Origin: Flectonema sp. DT1601
Lineage: Eukaryota; Euglenozoa; Diplonemea; Diplonemida; Diplonemidae
Length of the DNA: 64,000 nucleotides
Direction: 5' to 3'
NCBI GenBank assembly: GCA_964019425.1
Contig: OZ025843.1
Span: 434,001-498,000 of the forward strand
A model generated the notes under the pieces. The model worked only from the letters and a program-made list of their open reading frames with translations, ran no database searches and was not told the DNA's origin. Below are positions 18,615-33,600 of the stretch, piece after piece (within the stretch, counting starts at the first letter, position 1; every line of letters begins with the position of its first letter). Made by a program: the position numbers and the translations under genes.

Positions 18615-21600
18615 CTGTTAGCTTTTGGCTAAGGCCCTCCCTGAAGAGCAAGAACAAAAAAACTACTCACACCTGAAGAAAACATACACAAAGAACACAC
18701 TGTAAGCTGTGTGTGTATTTTGTGTTTGTCACAACAGGAGAGAAAAGAAAGAATGTCAAGGTTGGTCACCTTGCCTATCAACGCACAACATTGGTGGTCT
18801 CTACTAGACCCTGAGTGATCCCACTGGATCTCTCATCGTTCATAGTACCCTGTGTGAAGTTATAAAATCAAAGGTAAACTATGAACTACAAATGACTTAG
18901 CCTGTTATTATAATGCCACAGGCAGGCCCTGCATTCAGCAACTATCCAGCAGTGCTTGGATGTCCTGATCTTCTTCTAAAAAAAAGAAAGAAAAACAAAA
19001 CTGTAGCTGGGATCACTCAGGATCAACAGACTACCAATGCTACCTGTTGTACTTGCTCACTATGGGGGGTGATGCCAAACACCCAGAAGTACTAAACTGC
19101 TTTCCTTCTTGCTGCCCAGGAGTTTCTGACCAGAACTAATAGAAAATAAAAAGTAGATGGGAAACAATAAAAAGTAAAATGGATATAACTGAAGTTAAAC
19201 AAGACAAATGAAGTAACAGACCAGAACAGAAAGAGGATTGTAATAGAAGATTACAAATAAAAAAATGCAAGTATCAACACATGATCAAGATACACCAGCA
19301 GCTAACAAACAACATAAAATTGAAGATCAGTTGCCAGAGTATTTCAACCATGGTAGAATACTCGCCCCTCTGGCAGGGATTATCCCAGACTTGTCCTTTA
19401 ATTTAGTTGGACACCATGGCTTACAACCCTTCCAGAGGGAAGCACCATTATGACTTCTATTTTTTTTCTTCAAGAAAATCATAAGGTGGGAACAAAGAAA
19501 AATGCTAAGAGGAACCCCCTATTAACACCTAAGACATCTAAACTGCAGCCCAGCCTATGCCCAATGCACTAACAGGTCATTCCCTCACACTCAGATCAAA
19601 AAATCAAAGTTCAGAGTGCATCTTAGCGTGAATGAGAGAATTTCCTCCCGCTTATTTTGAACAAAAGGGATAGGAGAAGGGATAGAAAACGAACATAAAA
19701 ATAAAATTCTAAGTGAGAAACACTTAGCAGAAACACTTAGCAGCTTTTAAGGAGCTGAAAAGCAAAAAAAAAATCTAAGTGAGAAACACTTAGTAGAAAC
19801 AATTTGTAGCTAATTAAGCTGAAAATAAAAAAATAAAAAATTTCTAAGTGAGAAATACTTAGCAACTTTTAGAACAAATATTTCAGTAAATAACCTGTAA
19901 TGATTAAACCATTACAAGTTTGATGCCAAAACTGACAAGGACTGAGTTGAATTTCCAGGTGAGATTTGGACTGTTAGCTTTTGGCTAAGGCCCTCCCTGA
20001 AGAGCAAGAACAAAAAAACTACTCACACCTGAAGAAAACATACACAAAGAACACACTGTAAGCTGTGTGTGTATTTTGTGTTTGTCACAACAGGAGAGAA
20101 AAGAAAGAATGTCAAGGTTGGTCACCTTGCCTATCAACGCACAACATTGGTGGTCTCTACTAGACCCTGAGTGATCCCACTGGATCTCTCATCGTTCATA
20201 GTACCCTGTGTGAAGTTATAAAATCAAAGGTAAACTATGAACTACAAATGACTTAGCCTGTTATTATAATGCCACAGGCAGGCCCTGCATTCAGCAACTA
20301 TCCAGCAGTGCTTGGATGTCCTGATCTTCTTCTAAAAAAAAGAAAGAAAAACAAAACTGTAGCTGGGATCACTCAGGATCAACAGACTACCAATGCTACC
20401 TGTTGTACTTGCTCACTATGGGGGGTGATGCCAAACACCCAGAAGTACTAAACTGCTTTCCTTCTTGCTGCCCAGGAGTTTCTGACCAGAACTAATAGAA
20501 AATAAAAAGTAGATGGGAAACAATAAAAAGTAAAATGGATATAACTGAAGTTAAACAAGACAAATGAAGTAACAGACCAGAACAGAAAGAGGATTGTAAT
20601 AGAAGATTACAAATAAAAAAATGCAAGTATCAACACATGATCAAGATACACCAGCAGCTAACAAACAACATAAAATTGAAGATCAGTTGCCAGAGTATTT
20701 CAACCATGGTAGAATACTCGCCCCTCTGGCAGGGATTATCCCAGACTTGTCCTTTAATTTAGTTGGACACCATGGCTTACAACCCTTCCAGAGGGAAGCA
20801 CCATTATGACTTCTATTTTTTTTCTTCAAGAAAATCATAAGGTGGGAACAAAGAAAAATGCTAAGAGGAACCCCCTATTAACACCTAAGACATCTAAACT
20901 GCAGCCCAGCCTATGCCCAATGCACTAACAGGTCATTCCCTCACACTCAGATCAAAAAATCAAAGTTCAGAGTGCATCTTAGCGTGAATGAGAGAATTTC
21001 CTCCCGCTTATTTTGAACAAAAGGGATAGGAGAAGGGATAGAAAACGAACATAAAAATAAAATTCTAAGTGAGAAACACTTAGCAGAAACACTTAGCAGC
21101 TTTTAAGGAGCTGAAAAGCAAAAAAAAAATCTAAGTGAGAAACACTTAGTAGAAACAATTTGTAGCTAATTAAGCTGAAAATAAAAAAATAAAAAATTTC
21201 TAAGTGAGAAATACTTAGCAACTTTTAGAACAAATATTTCAGTAAATAACCTGTAATGATTAAACCATTACAAGTTTGATGCCAAAACTGACAAGGACTG
21301 AGTTGAATTTCCAGGTGAGATTTGGACTGTTAGCTTTTGGCTAAGGCCCTCCCTGAAGAGCAAGAACAAAAAAACTACTCACACCTGAAGAAAACATACA
21401 CAAAGAACACACTGTAAGCTGTGTGTGTATTTTGTGTTTGTCACAACAGGAGAGAAAAGAAAGAATGTCAAGGTTGGTCACCTTGCCTATCAACGCACAA
21501 CATTGGTGGTCTCTACTAGACCCTGAGTGATCCCACTGGATCTCTCATCGTTCATAGTGAGTTGAATTTCCAGGTGAGATTTGGACTGTTAGCTTTTGGC

Positions 21601-24600
21601 TAAGGCCCTCCCTGAAGAGCAAGAACAAAAAAACTACTCACACCTGAAGAAAACATACACAAAGAACACACTGTAAGCTGTGTGTGTATTTTGTGTTTGT
21701 CACAACAGGAGAGAAAAGAAAGAATGTCAAGGTTGGTCACCTTGCCTATCAACGCACAACATTGGTGGTCTCTACTAGACCCTGAGTGATCCCACTGGAT
21801 CTCTCATCGTTCATAGTACCCTGTGTGAAGTTATAAAATCAAAGGTAAACTATGAACTACAAATGACTTAGCCTGTTATTATAATGCCACAGGCAGGCCC
21901 TGCATTCAGCAACTATCCAGCAGTGCTTGGATGTCCTGATCTTCTTCTAAAAAAAAGAAAGAAAAACAAAACTGTAGCTGGGATCACTCAGGATCAACAG
22001 ACTACCAATGCTACCTGTTGTACTTGCTCACTATGGGGGGTGATGCCAAACACCCAGAAGTACTAAACTGCTTTCCTTCTTGCTGCCCAGGAGTTTCTGA
22101 CCAGAACTAATAGAAAATAAAAAGTAGATGGGAAACAATAAAAAGTAAAATGGATATAACTGAAGTTAAACAAGACAAATGAAGTAACAGACCAGAACAG
22201 AAAGAGGATTGTAATAGAAGATTACAAATAAAAAAATGCAAGTATCAACACATGATCAAGATACACCAGCAGCTAACAAACAACATAAAATTGAAGATCA
22301 GTTGCCAGAGTATTTCAACCATGGTAGAATACTCGCCCCTCTGGCAGGGATTATCCCAGACTTGTCCTTTAATTTAGTTGGACACCATGGCTTACAACCC
22401 TTCCAGAGGGAAGCACCATTATGACTTCTATTTTTTTTCTTCAAGAAAATCATAAGGTGGGAACAAAGAAAAATGCTAAGAGGAACCCCCTATTAACACC
22501 TAAGACATCTAAACTGCAGCCCAGCCTATGCCCAATGCACTAACAGGTCATTCCCTCACACTCAGATCAAAAAATCAAAGTTCAGAGTGCATCTTAGCGT
22601 GAATGAGAGAATTTCCTCCCGCTTTTTTTGAACAAAAGGGATAGGAGAAGGGATAGAAAACGAACATAACAATAAGATTCTAAGTGAGAAACACTAGGCA
22701 GAAACACTTAGCAGCTTTTAAGGAGCTGAAAAGCAAAAAAAAAATCTAAGTGAGAAACACTTAGTAGAAACAATTTGTAGCTAATTAAGCTGAAAATAAA
22801 AAAATAAAAAATTTCTAAGTGAGAAATACTTAGCAACTTTTAGAACAAATATTTCAGTAAATAACCTGTAATGATTAAACCATTACAAGTTTGATGCCAA
22901 AACTGACAAGGACTGAGTTGAATTTCCAGGTGAGATTTGGACTGTTAGCTTTTGGCTGAGGCCCTCCCTGAAGAGCAAGAACAAAAAAACTACTCACACC
23001 TGAAGAAAACATACACAAAGAACACACTGTAAGCTGTGTGTGTATTTTGTGTTTGTCACAACAGGAGAGAAAAGAAAGAATGTCAAGGTTGGTCACCTTG
23101 CCTATCAACGCACAACATTGGTGGTCTCTACTAGACCCTGAGTGATCCCACTGGATCTCTCATCGTTCATAGTACCCTGTGTGAAGTTATAAAATCAAAG
23201 GTAAACTATGAACTACAAATGACTTAGCCTGTTATTATAATGCCACAGGCAGGCCCTGCATTCAGCAACTATCCAGCAGTGCTTGGATGTCCTGATCTTC
23301 TTCTAAAAAAAAGAAAGAAAAACAAAACTGTAGCTGGGATCACTCAGGATCAACAGACTACCAATGCTACCTGTTGTACTTGCTCACTATGGGGGGTGAT
23401 GCCAAACACCCAGAAGTACTAAACTGCTTTCCTTCTTGCTGCCCAGGAGTTTCTGACCAGAACTAATAGAAAATAAAAAGTAGATGGGAAACAATAAAAA
23501 GTAAAATGGATATAACTGAAGTTAAACAAGACAAATGAAGTAACAGACCAGAACAGAAAGAGGATTGTAATAGAAGATTACAAATAAAAAAATGCAAGTA
23601 TCAACACATGATCAAGATACACCAGCAGCTAACAAACAACATAAAATTGAAGATCAGTTGCCAGAGTATTTCAACCATGGTAGAATACTCGCCCCTCTGG
23701 CAGGGATTATCCCAGACTTGTCCTTTAATTTAGTTGGACACCATGGCTTACAACCCTTCCAGAGGGAAGCACCATTATGACTTCTATTTTTTTTCTTCAA
23801 GAAAATCATAAGGTGGGAACAAAGAAAAATGCTAAGAGGAACCCCCTATTAACACCTAAGACATCTAAACTGCAGCCCAGCCTATGCCCAATGCACTAAC
23901 AGGTCATTCCCTCACACTCAGATCAAAAAATCAAAGTTCAGAGTGCATCTTAGCGTGAATGAGAGAATTTCCTCCCGCTTATTTTGAACAAAAGGGATAG
24001 GAGAAGGGATAGAAAACGAACATAAAAATAAAATTCTAAGTGAGAAACACTTAGCAGAAACACTTAGCAGCTTTTAAGGAGCTGAAAAGCAAAAAAAAAA
24101 TCTAAGTGAGAAACACTTAGTAGAAACAATTTGTAGCTAATTAAGCTGAAAATAAAAAAATAAAAAATTTCTAAGTGAGAAATACTTAGCAACTTTTAGA
24201 ACAAATATTTCAGTAAATAACCTGTAATGATTAAACCATTACAAGTTTGATGCCAAAACTGACAAGGACTGAGTTGAATTTCCAGGTGAGATTTGGACTG
24301 TTAGCTTTTGGCTAAGGCCCTCCCTGAAGAGCAAGAACAAAAAAACTACTCACACCTGAAGAAAACATACACAAAGAACACACTGTAAGCTGTGTGTGTA
24401 TTTTGTGTTTGTCACAACAGGAGAGAAAAGAAAGAATGTCAAGGTTGGTCACCTTGCCTATCAACGCACAACATTGGTGGTCTCTACTAGACCCTGAGTG
24501 ATCCCACTGGATCTCTCATCGTTCATAGTACCCTGTGTGAAGTTATAAAATCAAAGGTAAACTATGAACTACAAATGACTTAGCCTGTTATTATAATGCC

Positions 24601-27600
24601 ACAGGCAGGCCCTGCATTCAGCAACTATCCAGCAGTGCTTGGATGTCCTGATCTTCTTCTAAAAAAAAGAAAGAAAAACAAAACTGTAGCTGGGATCACT
24701 CAGGATCAACAGACTACCAATGCTACCTGTTGTACTTGCTCACTATGGGGGGTGATGCCAAACACCCAGAAGTACTAAACTGCTTTCCTTCTTGCTGCCC
24801 AGGAGTTTCTGACCAGAACTAATAGAAAATAAAAAGTAGATGGGAAACAATAAAAAGTAAAATGGATATAACTGAAGTTAAACAAGACAAATGAAGTAAC
24901 AGACCAGAACAGAAAGAGGATTGTAATAGAAGATTACAAATAAAAAAATGCAAGTATCAACACATGATCAAGATACACCAGCAGCTAACAAACAACATAA
25001 AATTGAAGATCAGTTGCCAGAGTATTTCAACCATGGTAGAATACTCGCCCCTCTGGCAGGGATTATCCCAGACTTGTCCTTTAATTTAGTTGGACACCAT
25101 GGCTTACAACCCTTCCAGAGGGAAGCACCATTATGACTTCTATTTTTTTTCTTCAAGAAAATCATAAGGTGGGAACAAAGAAAAATGCTAAGAGGAACCC
25201 CCTATTAACACCTAAGACATCTAAACTGCAGCCCAGCCTATGCCCAATGCACTAACAGGTCATTCCCTCACACTCAGATCAAAAAATCAAAGTTCAGAGT
25301 GCATCTTAGCGTGAATGAGAGAATTTCCTCCCGCTTATTTTGAACAAAAGGGATAGGAGAAGGGATAGAAAACGAACATAAAAATAAAATTCTAAGTGAG
25401 AAACACTTAGCAGAAACACTTAGCAGCTTTTAAGGAGCTGAAAAGCAAAAAAAAAATCTAAGTGAGAAACACTTAGTAGAAACAATTTGTAGCTAATTAA
25501 GCTGAAAATAAAAAAATAAAAAATTTCTAAGTGAGAAATACTTAGCAACTTTTAGAACAAATATTTCAGTAAATAACCTGTAATGATTAAACCATTACAA
25601 GTTTGATGCCAAAACTGACAAGGACTGAGTTGAATTTCCAGGTGAGATTTGGACTGTTAGCTTTTGGCTAAGGCCCTCCCTGAAGAGCAAGAACAAAAAA
25701 ACTACTCACACCTGAAGAAAACATACACAAAGAACACACTGTAAGCTGTGTGTGTATTTTGTGTTTGTCACAACAGGAGAGAAAAGAAAGAATGTCAAGG
25801 TTGGTCACCTTGCCTATCAACGCACAACATTGGTGGTCTCTACTAGACCCTGAGTGATCCCACTGGATCTCTCATCGTTCATAGTACCCTGTGTGAAGTT
25901 ATAAAATCAAAGGTAAACTATGAACTACAAATGACTTAGCCTGTTATTATAATGCCACAGGCAGGCCCTGCATTCAGCAACTATCCAGCAGTGCTTGGAT
26001 GTCCTGATCTTCTTCTAAAAAAAAGAAAGAAAAACAAAACTGTAGCTGGGATCACTCAGGATCAACAGACTACCAATGCTACCTGTTGTACTTGCTCACT
26101 ATGGGGGGTGATGCCAAACACCCAGAAGTACTAAACTGCTTTCCTTCTTGCTGCCCAGGAGTTTCTGACCAGAACTAATAGAAAATAAAAAGTAGATGGG
26201 AAACAATAAAAAGTAAAATGGATATAACTGAAGTTAAACAAGACAAATGAAGTAACAGACCAGAACAGAAAGAGGATTGTAATAGAAGATTACAAATAAA
26301 AAAATGCAAGTATCAACACATGATCAAGATACACCAGCAGCTAACAAACAACATAAAATTGAAGATCAGTTGCCAGAGTATTTCAACCATGGTAGAATAC
26401 TCGCCCCTCTGGCAGGGATTATCCCAGACTTGTCCTTTAATTTAGTTGGACACCATGGCTTACAACCCTTCCAGAGGGAAGCACCATTATGACTTCTATT
26501 TTTTTTCTTCAAGAAAATCATAAGGTGGGAACAAAGAAAAATGCTAAGAGGAACCCCCTATTAACACCTAAGACATCTAAACTGCAGCCCAGCCTATGCC
26601 CAATGCACTAACAGGTCATTCCCTCACACTCAGATCAAAAAATCAAAGTTCAGAGTGCATCTTAGCGTGAATGAGAGAATTTCCTCCCGCTTATTTTGAA
26701 CAAAAGGGATAGGAGAAGGGATAGAAAACGAACATAAAAATAAAATTCTAAGTGAGAAACACTTAGCAGAAACACTTAGCAGCTTTTAAGGAGCTGAAAA
26801 GCAAAAAAAAAATCTAAGTGAGAAACACTTAGTAGAAACAATTTGTAGCTAATTAAGCTGAAAATAAAAAAATAAAAAATTTCTAAGTGAGAAATACTTA
26901 GCAACTTTTAGAACAAATATTTCAGTAAATAACCTGTAATGATTAAACCATTACAAGTTTGATGCCAAAACTGACAAGGACTGAGTTGAATTTCCAGGTG
27001 AGATTTGGACTGTTAGCTTTTGGCTAAGGCCCTCCCTGAAGAGCAAGAACAAAAAAACTACTCACACCTGAAGAAAACATACACAAAGAACACACTGTAA
27101 GCTGTGTGTGTATTTTGTGTTTGTCACAACAGGAGAGAAAAGAAAGAATGTCAAGGTTGGTCACCTTGCCTATCAACGCACAACATTGGTGGTCTCTACT
27201 AGACCCTGAGTGATCCCACTGGATCTCTCATCGTTCATAGTACCCTGTGTGAAGTTATAAAATCAAAGGTAAACTATGAACTACAAATGACTTAGCCTGT
27301 TATTATAATGCCACAGGCAGGCCCTGCATTCAGCAACTATCCAGCAGTGCTTGGATGTCCTGATCTTCTTCTAAAAAAAAGAAAGAAAAACAAAACTGTA
27401 GCTGGGATCACTCAGGATCAACAGACTACCAATGCTACCTGTTGTACTTGCTCACTATGGGGGGTGATGCCAAACACCCAGAAGTACTAAACTGCTTTCC
27501 TTCTTGCTGCCCAGGAGTTTCTGACCAGAACTAATAGAAAATAAAAAGTAGATGGGAAACAATAAAAAGTAAAATGGATATAACTGAAGTTAAACAAGAC

Positions 27601-30600
27601 AAATGAAGTAACAGACCAGAACAGAAAGAGGATTGTAATAGAAGATTACAAATAAAAAAATGCAAGTATCAACACATGATCAAGATACACCAGCAGCTAA
27701 CAAACAACATAAAATTGAAGATCAGTTGCCAGAGTATTTCAACCATGGTAGAATACTCGCCCCTCTGGCAGGGATTATCCCAGACTTGTCCTTTAATTTA
27801 GTTGGACACCATGGCTTACAACCCTTCCAGAGGGAAGCACCATTATGACTTCTATTTTTTTTCTTCAAGAAAATCATAAGGTGGGAACAAAGAAAAATGC
27901 TAAGAGGAACCCCCTATTAACACCTAAGACATCTAAACTGCAGCCCAGCCTATGCCCAATGCACTAACAGGTCATTCCCTCACACTCAGATCAAAAAATC
28001 AAAGTTCAGAGTGCATCTTAGCGTGAATGAGAGAATTTCCTCCCGCTTATTTTGAACAAAAGGGATAGGAGAAGGGATAGAAAACGAACATAAAAATAAA
28101 ATTCTAAGTGAGAAACACTTAGCAGAAACACTTAGCAGCTTTTAAGGAGCTGAAAAGCAAAAAAAAAATCTAAGTGAGAAACACTTAGTAGAAACAATTT
28201 GTAGCTAATTAAGCTGAAAATAAAAAAATAAAAAATTTCTAAGTGAGAAATACTTAGCAACTTTTAGAACAAATATTTCAGTAAATAACCTGTAATGATT
28301 AAACCATTACAAGTTTGATGCCAAAACTGACAAGGACTGAGTTGAATTTCCAGGTGAGATTTGGACTGTTAGCTTTTGGCTAAGGCCCTCCCTGAAGAGC
28401 AAGAACAAAAAAACTACTCACACCTGAAGAAAACATACACAAAGAACACACTGTAAGCTGTGTGTGTATTTTGTGTTTGTCACAACAGGAGAGAAAAGAA
28501 AGAATGTCAAGGTTGGTCACCTTGCCTATCAACGCACAACATTGGTGGTCTCTACTAGACCCTGAGTGATCCCACTGGATCTCTCATCGTTCATAGTACC
28601 CTGTGTGAAGTTATAAAATCAAAGGTAAACTATGAACTACAAATGACTTAGCCTGTTATTATAATGCCACAGGCAGGCCCTGCATTCAGCAACTATCCAG
28701 CAGTGCTTGGATGTCCTGATCTTCTTCTAAAAAAAAGAAAGAAAAACAAAACTGTAGCTGGGATCACTCAGGATCAACAGACTACCAATGCTACCTGTTG
28801 TACTTGCTCACTATGGGGGGTGATGCCAAACACCCAGAAGTACTAAACTGCTTTCCTTCTTGCTGCCCAGGAGTTTCTGACCAGAACTAATAGAAAATAA
28901 AAAGTAGATGGGAAACAATAAAAAGTAAAATGGATATAACTGAAGTTAAACAAGACAAATGAAGTAACAGACCAGAACAGAAAGAGGATTGTAATAGAAG
29001 ATTACAAATAAAAAAATGCAAGTATCAACACATGATCAAGATACACCAGCAGCTAACAAACAACATAAAATTGAAGATCAGTTGCCAGAGTATTTCAACC
29101 ATGGTAGAATACTCGCCCCTCTGGCAGGGATTATCCCAGACTTGTCCTTTAATTTAGTTGGACACCATGGCTTACAACCCTTCCAGAGGGAAGCACCATT
29201 ATGACTTCTATTTTTTTTCTTCAAGAAAATCATAAGGTGGGAACAAAGAAAAATGCTAAGAGGAACCCCCTATTAACACCTAAGACATCTAAACTGCAGC
29301 CCAGCCTATGCCCAATGCACTAACAGGTCATTCCCTCACACTCAGATCAAAAAATCAAAGTTCAGAGTGCATCTTAGCGTGAATGAGAGAATTTCCTCCC
29401 GCTTATTTTGAACAAAAGGGATAGGAGAAGGGATAGAAAACGAACATAAAAATAAAATTCTAAGTGAGAAACACTTAGCAGAAACACTTAGCAGCTTTTA
29501 AGGAGCTGAAAAGCAAAAAAAAAATCTAAGTGAGAAACACTTAGTAGAAACAATTTGTAGCTAATTAAGCTGAAAATAAAAAAATAAAAAATTTCTAAGT
29601 GAGAAATACTTAGCAACTTTTAGAACAAATATTTCAGTAAATAACCTGTAATGATTAAACCATTACAAGTTTGATGCCAAAACTGACAAGGACTGAGTTG
29701 AATTTCCAGGTGAGATTTGGACTGTTAGCTTTTGGCTAAGGCCCTCCCTGAAGAGCAAGAACAAAAAAACTACTCACACCTGAAGAAAACATACACAAAG
29801 AACACACTGTAAGCTGTGTGTGTATTTTGTGTTTGTCACAACAGGAGAGAAAAGAAAGAATGTCAAGGTTGGTCACCTTGCCTATCAACGCACAACATTG
29901 GTGGTCTCTACTAGACCCTGAGTGATCCCACTGGATCTCTCATCGTTCATAGTACCCTGTGTGAAGTTATAAAATCAAAGGTAAACTATGAACTACAAAT
30001 GACTTAGCCTGTTATTATAATGCCACAGGCAGGCCCTGCATTCAGCAACTATCCAGCAGTGCTTGGATGTCCTGATCTTCTTCTAAAAAAAAGAAAGAAA
30101 AACAAAACTGTAGCTGGGATCACTCAGGATCAACAGACTACCAATGCTACCTGTTGTACTTGCTCACTATGGGGGGTGATGCCAAACACCCAGAAGTACT
30201 AAACTGCTTTCCTTCTTGCTGCCCAGGAGTTTCTGACCAGAACTAATAGAAAATAAAAAGTAGATGGGAAACAATAAAAAGTAAAATGGATATAACTGAA
30301 GTTAAACAAGACAAATGAAGTAACAGACCAGAACAGAAAGAGGATTGTAATAGAAGATTACAAATAAAAAAATGCAAGTATCAACACATGATCAAGATAC
30401 ACCAGCAGCTAACAAACAACATAAAATTGAAGATCAGTTGCCAGAGTATTTCAACCATGGTAGAATACTCGCCCCTCTGGCAGGGATTATCCCAGACTTG
30501 TCCTTTAATTTAGTTGGACACCATGGCTTACAACCCTTCCAGAGGGAAGCACCATTATGACTTCTATTTTTTTTCTTCAAGAAAATCATAAGGTGGGAAC

Positions 30601-33600
30601 AAAGAAAAATGCTAAGAGGAACCCCCTATTAACACCTAAGACATCTAAACTGCAGCCCAGCCTATGCCCAATGCACTAACAGGTCATTCCCTCACACTCA
30701 GATCAAAAAATCAAAGTTCAGAGTGCATCTTAGCGTGAATGAGAGAATTTCCTCCCGCTTATTTTGAACAAAAGGGATAGGAGAAGGGATAGAAAACGAA
30801 CATAAAAATAAAATTCTAAGTGAGAAACACTTAGCAGAAACACTTAGCAGCTTTTAAGGAGCTGAAAAGCAAAAAAAAAATCTAAGTGAGAAACACTTAG
30901 TAGAAACAATTTGTAGCTAATTAAGCTGAAAATAAAAAAATAAAAAATTTCTAAGTGAGAAATACTTAGCAACTTTTAGAACAAATATTTCAGTAAATAA
31001 CCTGTAATGATTAAACCATTACAAGTTTGATGCCAAAACTGACAAGGACTGAGTTGAATTTCCAGGTGAGATTTGGACTGTTAGCTTTTGGCTAAGGCCC
31101 TCCCTGAAGAGCAAGAACAAAAAAACTACTCACACCTGAAGAAAACATACACAAAGAACACACTGTAAGCTGTGTGTGTATTTTGTGTTTGTCACAACAG
31201 GAGAGAAAAGAAAGAATGTCAAGGTTGGTCACCTTGCCTATCAACGCACAACATTGGTGGTCTCTACTAGACCCTGAGTGATCCCACTGGATCTCTCATC
31301 GTTCATAGTACCCTGTGTGAAGTTATAAAATCAAAGGTAAACTATGAACTACAAATGACTTAGCCTGTTATTATAATGCCACAGGCAGGCCCTGCATTCA
31401 GCAACTATCCAGCAGTGCTTGGATGTCCTGATCTTCTTCTAAAAAAAAGAAAGAAAAACAAAACTGTAGCTGGGATCACTCAGGATCAACAGACTACCAA
31501 TGCTACCTGTTGTACTTGCTCACTATGGGGGGTGATGCCAAACACCCAGAAGTACTAAACTGCTTTCCTTCTTGCTGCCCAGGAGTTTCTGACCAGAACT
31601 AATAGAAAATAAAAAGTAGATGGGAAACAATAAAAAGTAAAATGGATATAACTGAAGTTAAACAAGACAAATGAAGTAACAGACCAGAACAGAAAGAGGA
31701 TTGTAATAGAAGATTACAAATAAAAAAATGCAAGTATCAACACATGATCAAGATACACCAGCAGCTAACAAACAACATAAAATTGAAGATCAGTTGCCAG
31801 AGTATTTCAACCATGGTAGAATACTCGCCCCTCTGGCAGGGATTATCCCAGACTTGTCCTTTAATTTAGTTGGACACCATGGCTTACAACCCTTCCAGAG
31901 GGAAGCACCATTATGACTTCTATTTTTTTTCTTCAAGAAAATCATAAGGTGGGAACAAAGAAAAATGCTAAGAGGAACCCCCTATTAACACCTAAGACAT
32001 CTAAACTGCAGCCCAGCCTATGCCCAATGCACTAACAGGTCATTCCCTCACACTCAGATCAAAAAATCAAAGTTCAGAGTGCATCTTAGCGTGAATGAGA
32101 GAATTTCCTCCCGCTTATTTTGAACAAAAGGGATAGGAGAAGGGATAGAAAACGAACATAAAAATAAAATTCTAAGTGAGAAACACTTAGCAGAAACACT
32201 TAGCAGCTTTTAAGGAGCTGAAAAGCAAAAAAAAAATCTAAGTGAGAAACACTTAGTAGAAACAATTTGTAGCTAATTAAGCTGAAAATAAAAAAATAAA
32301 AAATTTCTAAGTGAGAAATACTTAGCAACTTTTAGAACAAATATTTCAGTAAATAACCTGTAATGATTAAACCATTACAAGTTTGATGCCAAAACTGACA
32401 AGGACTGCGTTGAATTTCCAGGTGAGATTTGGACTGTTAGCTTTTGGCTAAGGCCCTCCCTGAAGAGCAAGAACAAAAAAACTACTCACACCTGAAGAAA
32501 ACATACACAAAGAACACACTGTAAGCTGTGTGTGTATTTTGTGTTTGTCACAACAGGAGAGAAAAGAAAGAATGTCAAGGTTGGTCACCTTGCCTATCAA
32601 CGCACAACATTGGTGGTCTCTACTAGACCCTGAGTGATCCCACTGGATCTCTCATCGTTCATAGTACCCTGTGTGAAGTTATAAAATCAAAGGTAAACTA
32701 TGAACTACAAATGACTTAGCCTGTTATTATAATGCCACAGGCAGGCCCTGCATTCAGCAACTATCCAGCAGTGCTTGGATGTCCTGATCTTCTTCTAAAA
32801 AAAAGAAAGAAAAACAAAACTGTAGCTGGGATCACTCAGGATCAACAGACTACCAATGCTACCTGTTGTACTTGCTCACTATGGGGGGTGATGCCAAACA
32901 CCCAGAAGTACTAAACTGCTTTCCTTCTTGCTGCCCAGGAGTTTCTGACCAGAACTAATAGAAAATAAAAAGTAGATGGGAAACAATAAAAAGTAAAATG
33001 GATATAACTGAAGTTAAACAAGACAAATGAAGTAACAGACCAGAACAGAAAGAGGATTGTAATAGAAGATTACAAATAAAAAAATGCAAGTATCAACACA
33101 TGATCAAGATACACCAGCAGCTAACAAACAACATAAAATTGAAGATCAGTTGCCAGAGTATTTCAACCATGGTAGAATACTCGCCCCTCTGGCAGGGATT
33201 ATCCCAGACTTGTCCTTTAATTTAGTTGGACACCATGGCTTACAACCCTTCCAGAGGGAAGCACCATTATGACTTCTATTTTTTTTCTTCAAGAAAATCA
33301 TAAGGTGGGAACAAAGAAAAATGCTAAGAGGAACCCCCTATTAACACCTAAGACATCTAAACTGCAGCCCAGCCTATGCCCAATGCACTAACAGGTCATT
33401 CCCTCACACTCAGATCAAAAAATCAAAGTTCAGAGTGCATCTTAGCGTGAATGAGAGAATTTCCTCCCGCTTATTTTGAACAAAAGGGATAGGAGAAGGG
33501 ATAGAAAACGAACATAAAAATAAAATTCTAAGTGAGAAACACTTAGCAGAAACACTTAGCAGCTTTTAAGGAGCTGAAAAGCAAAAAAAAAATCTAAGTG

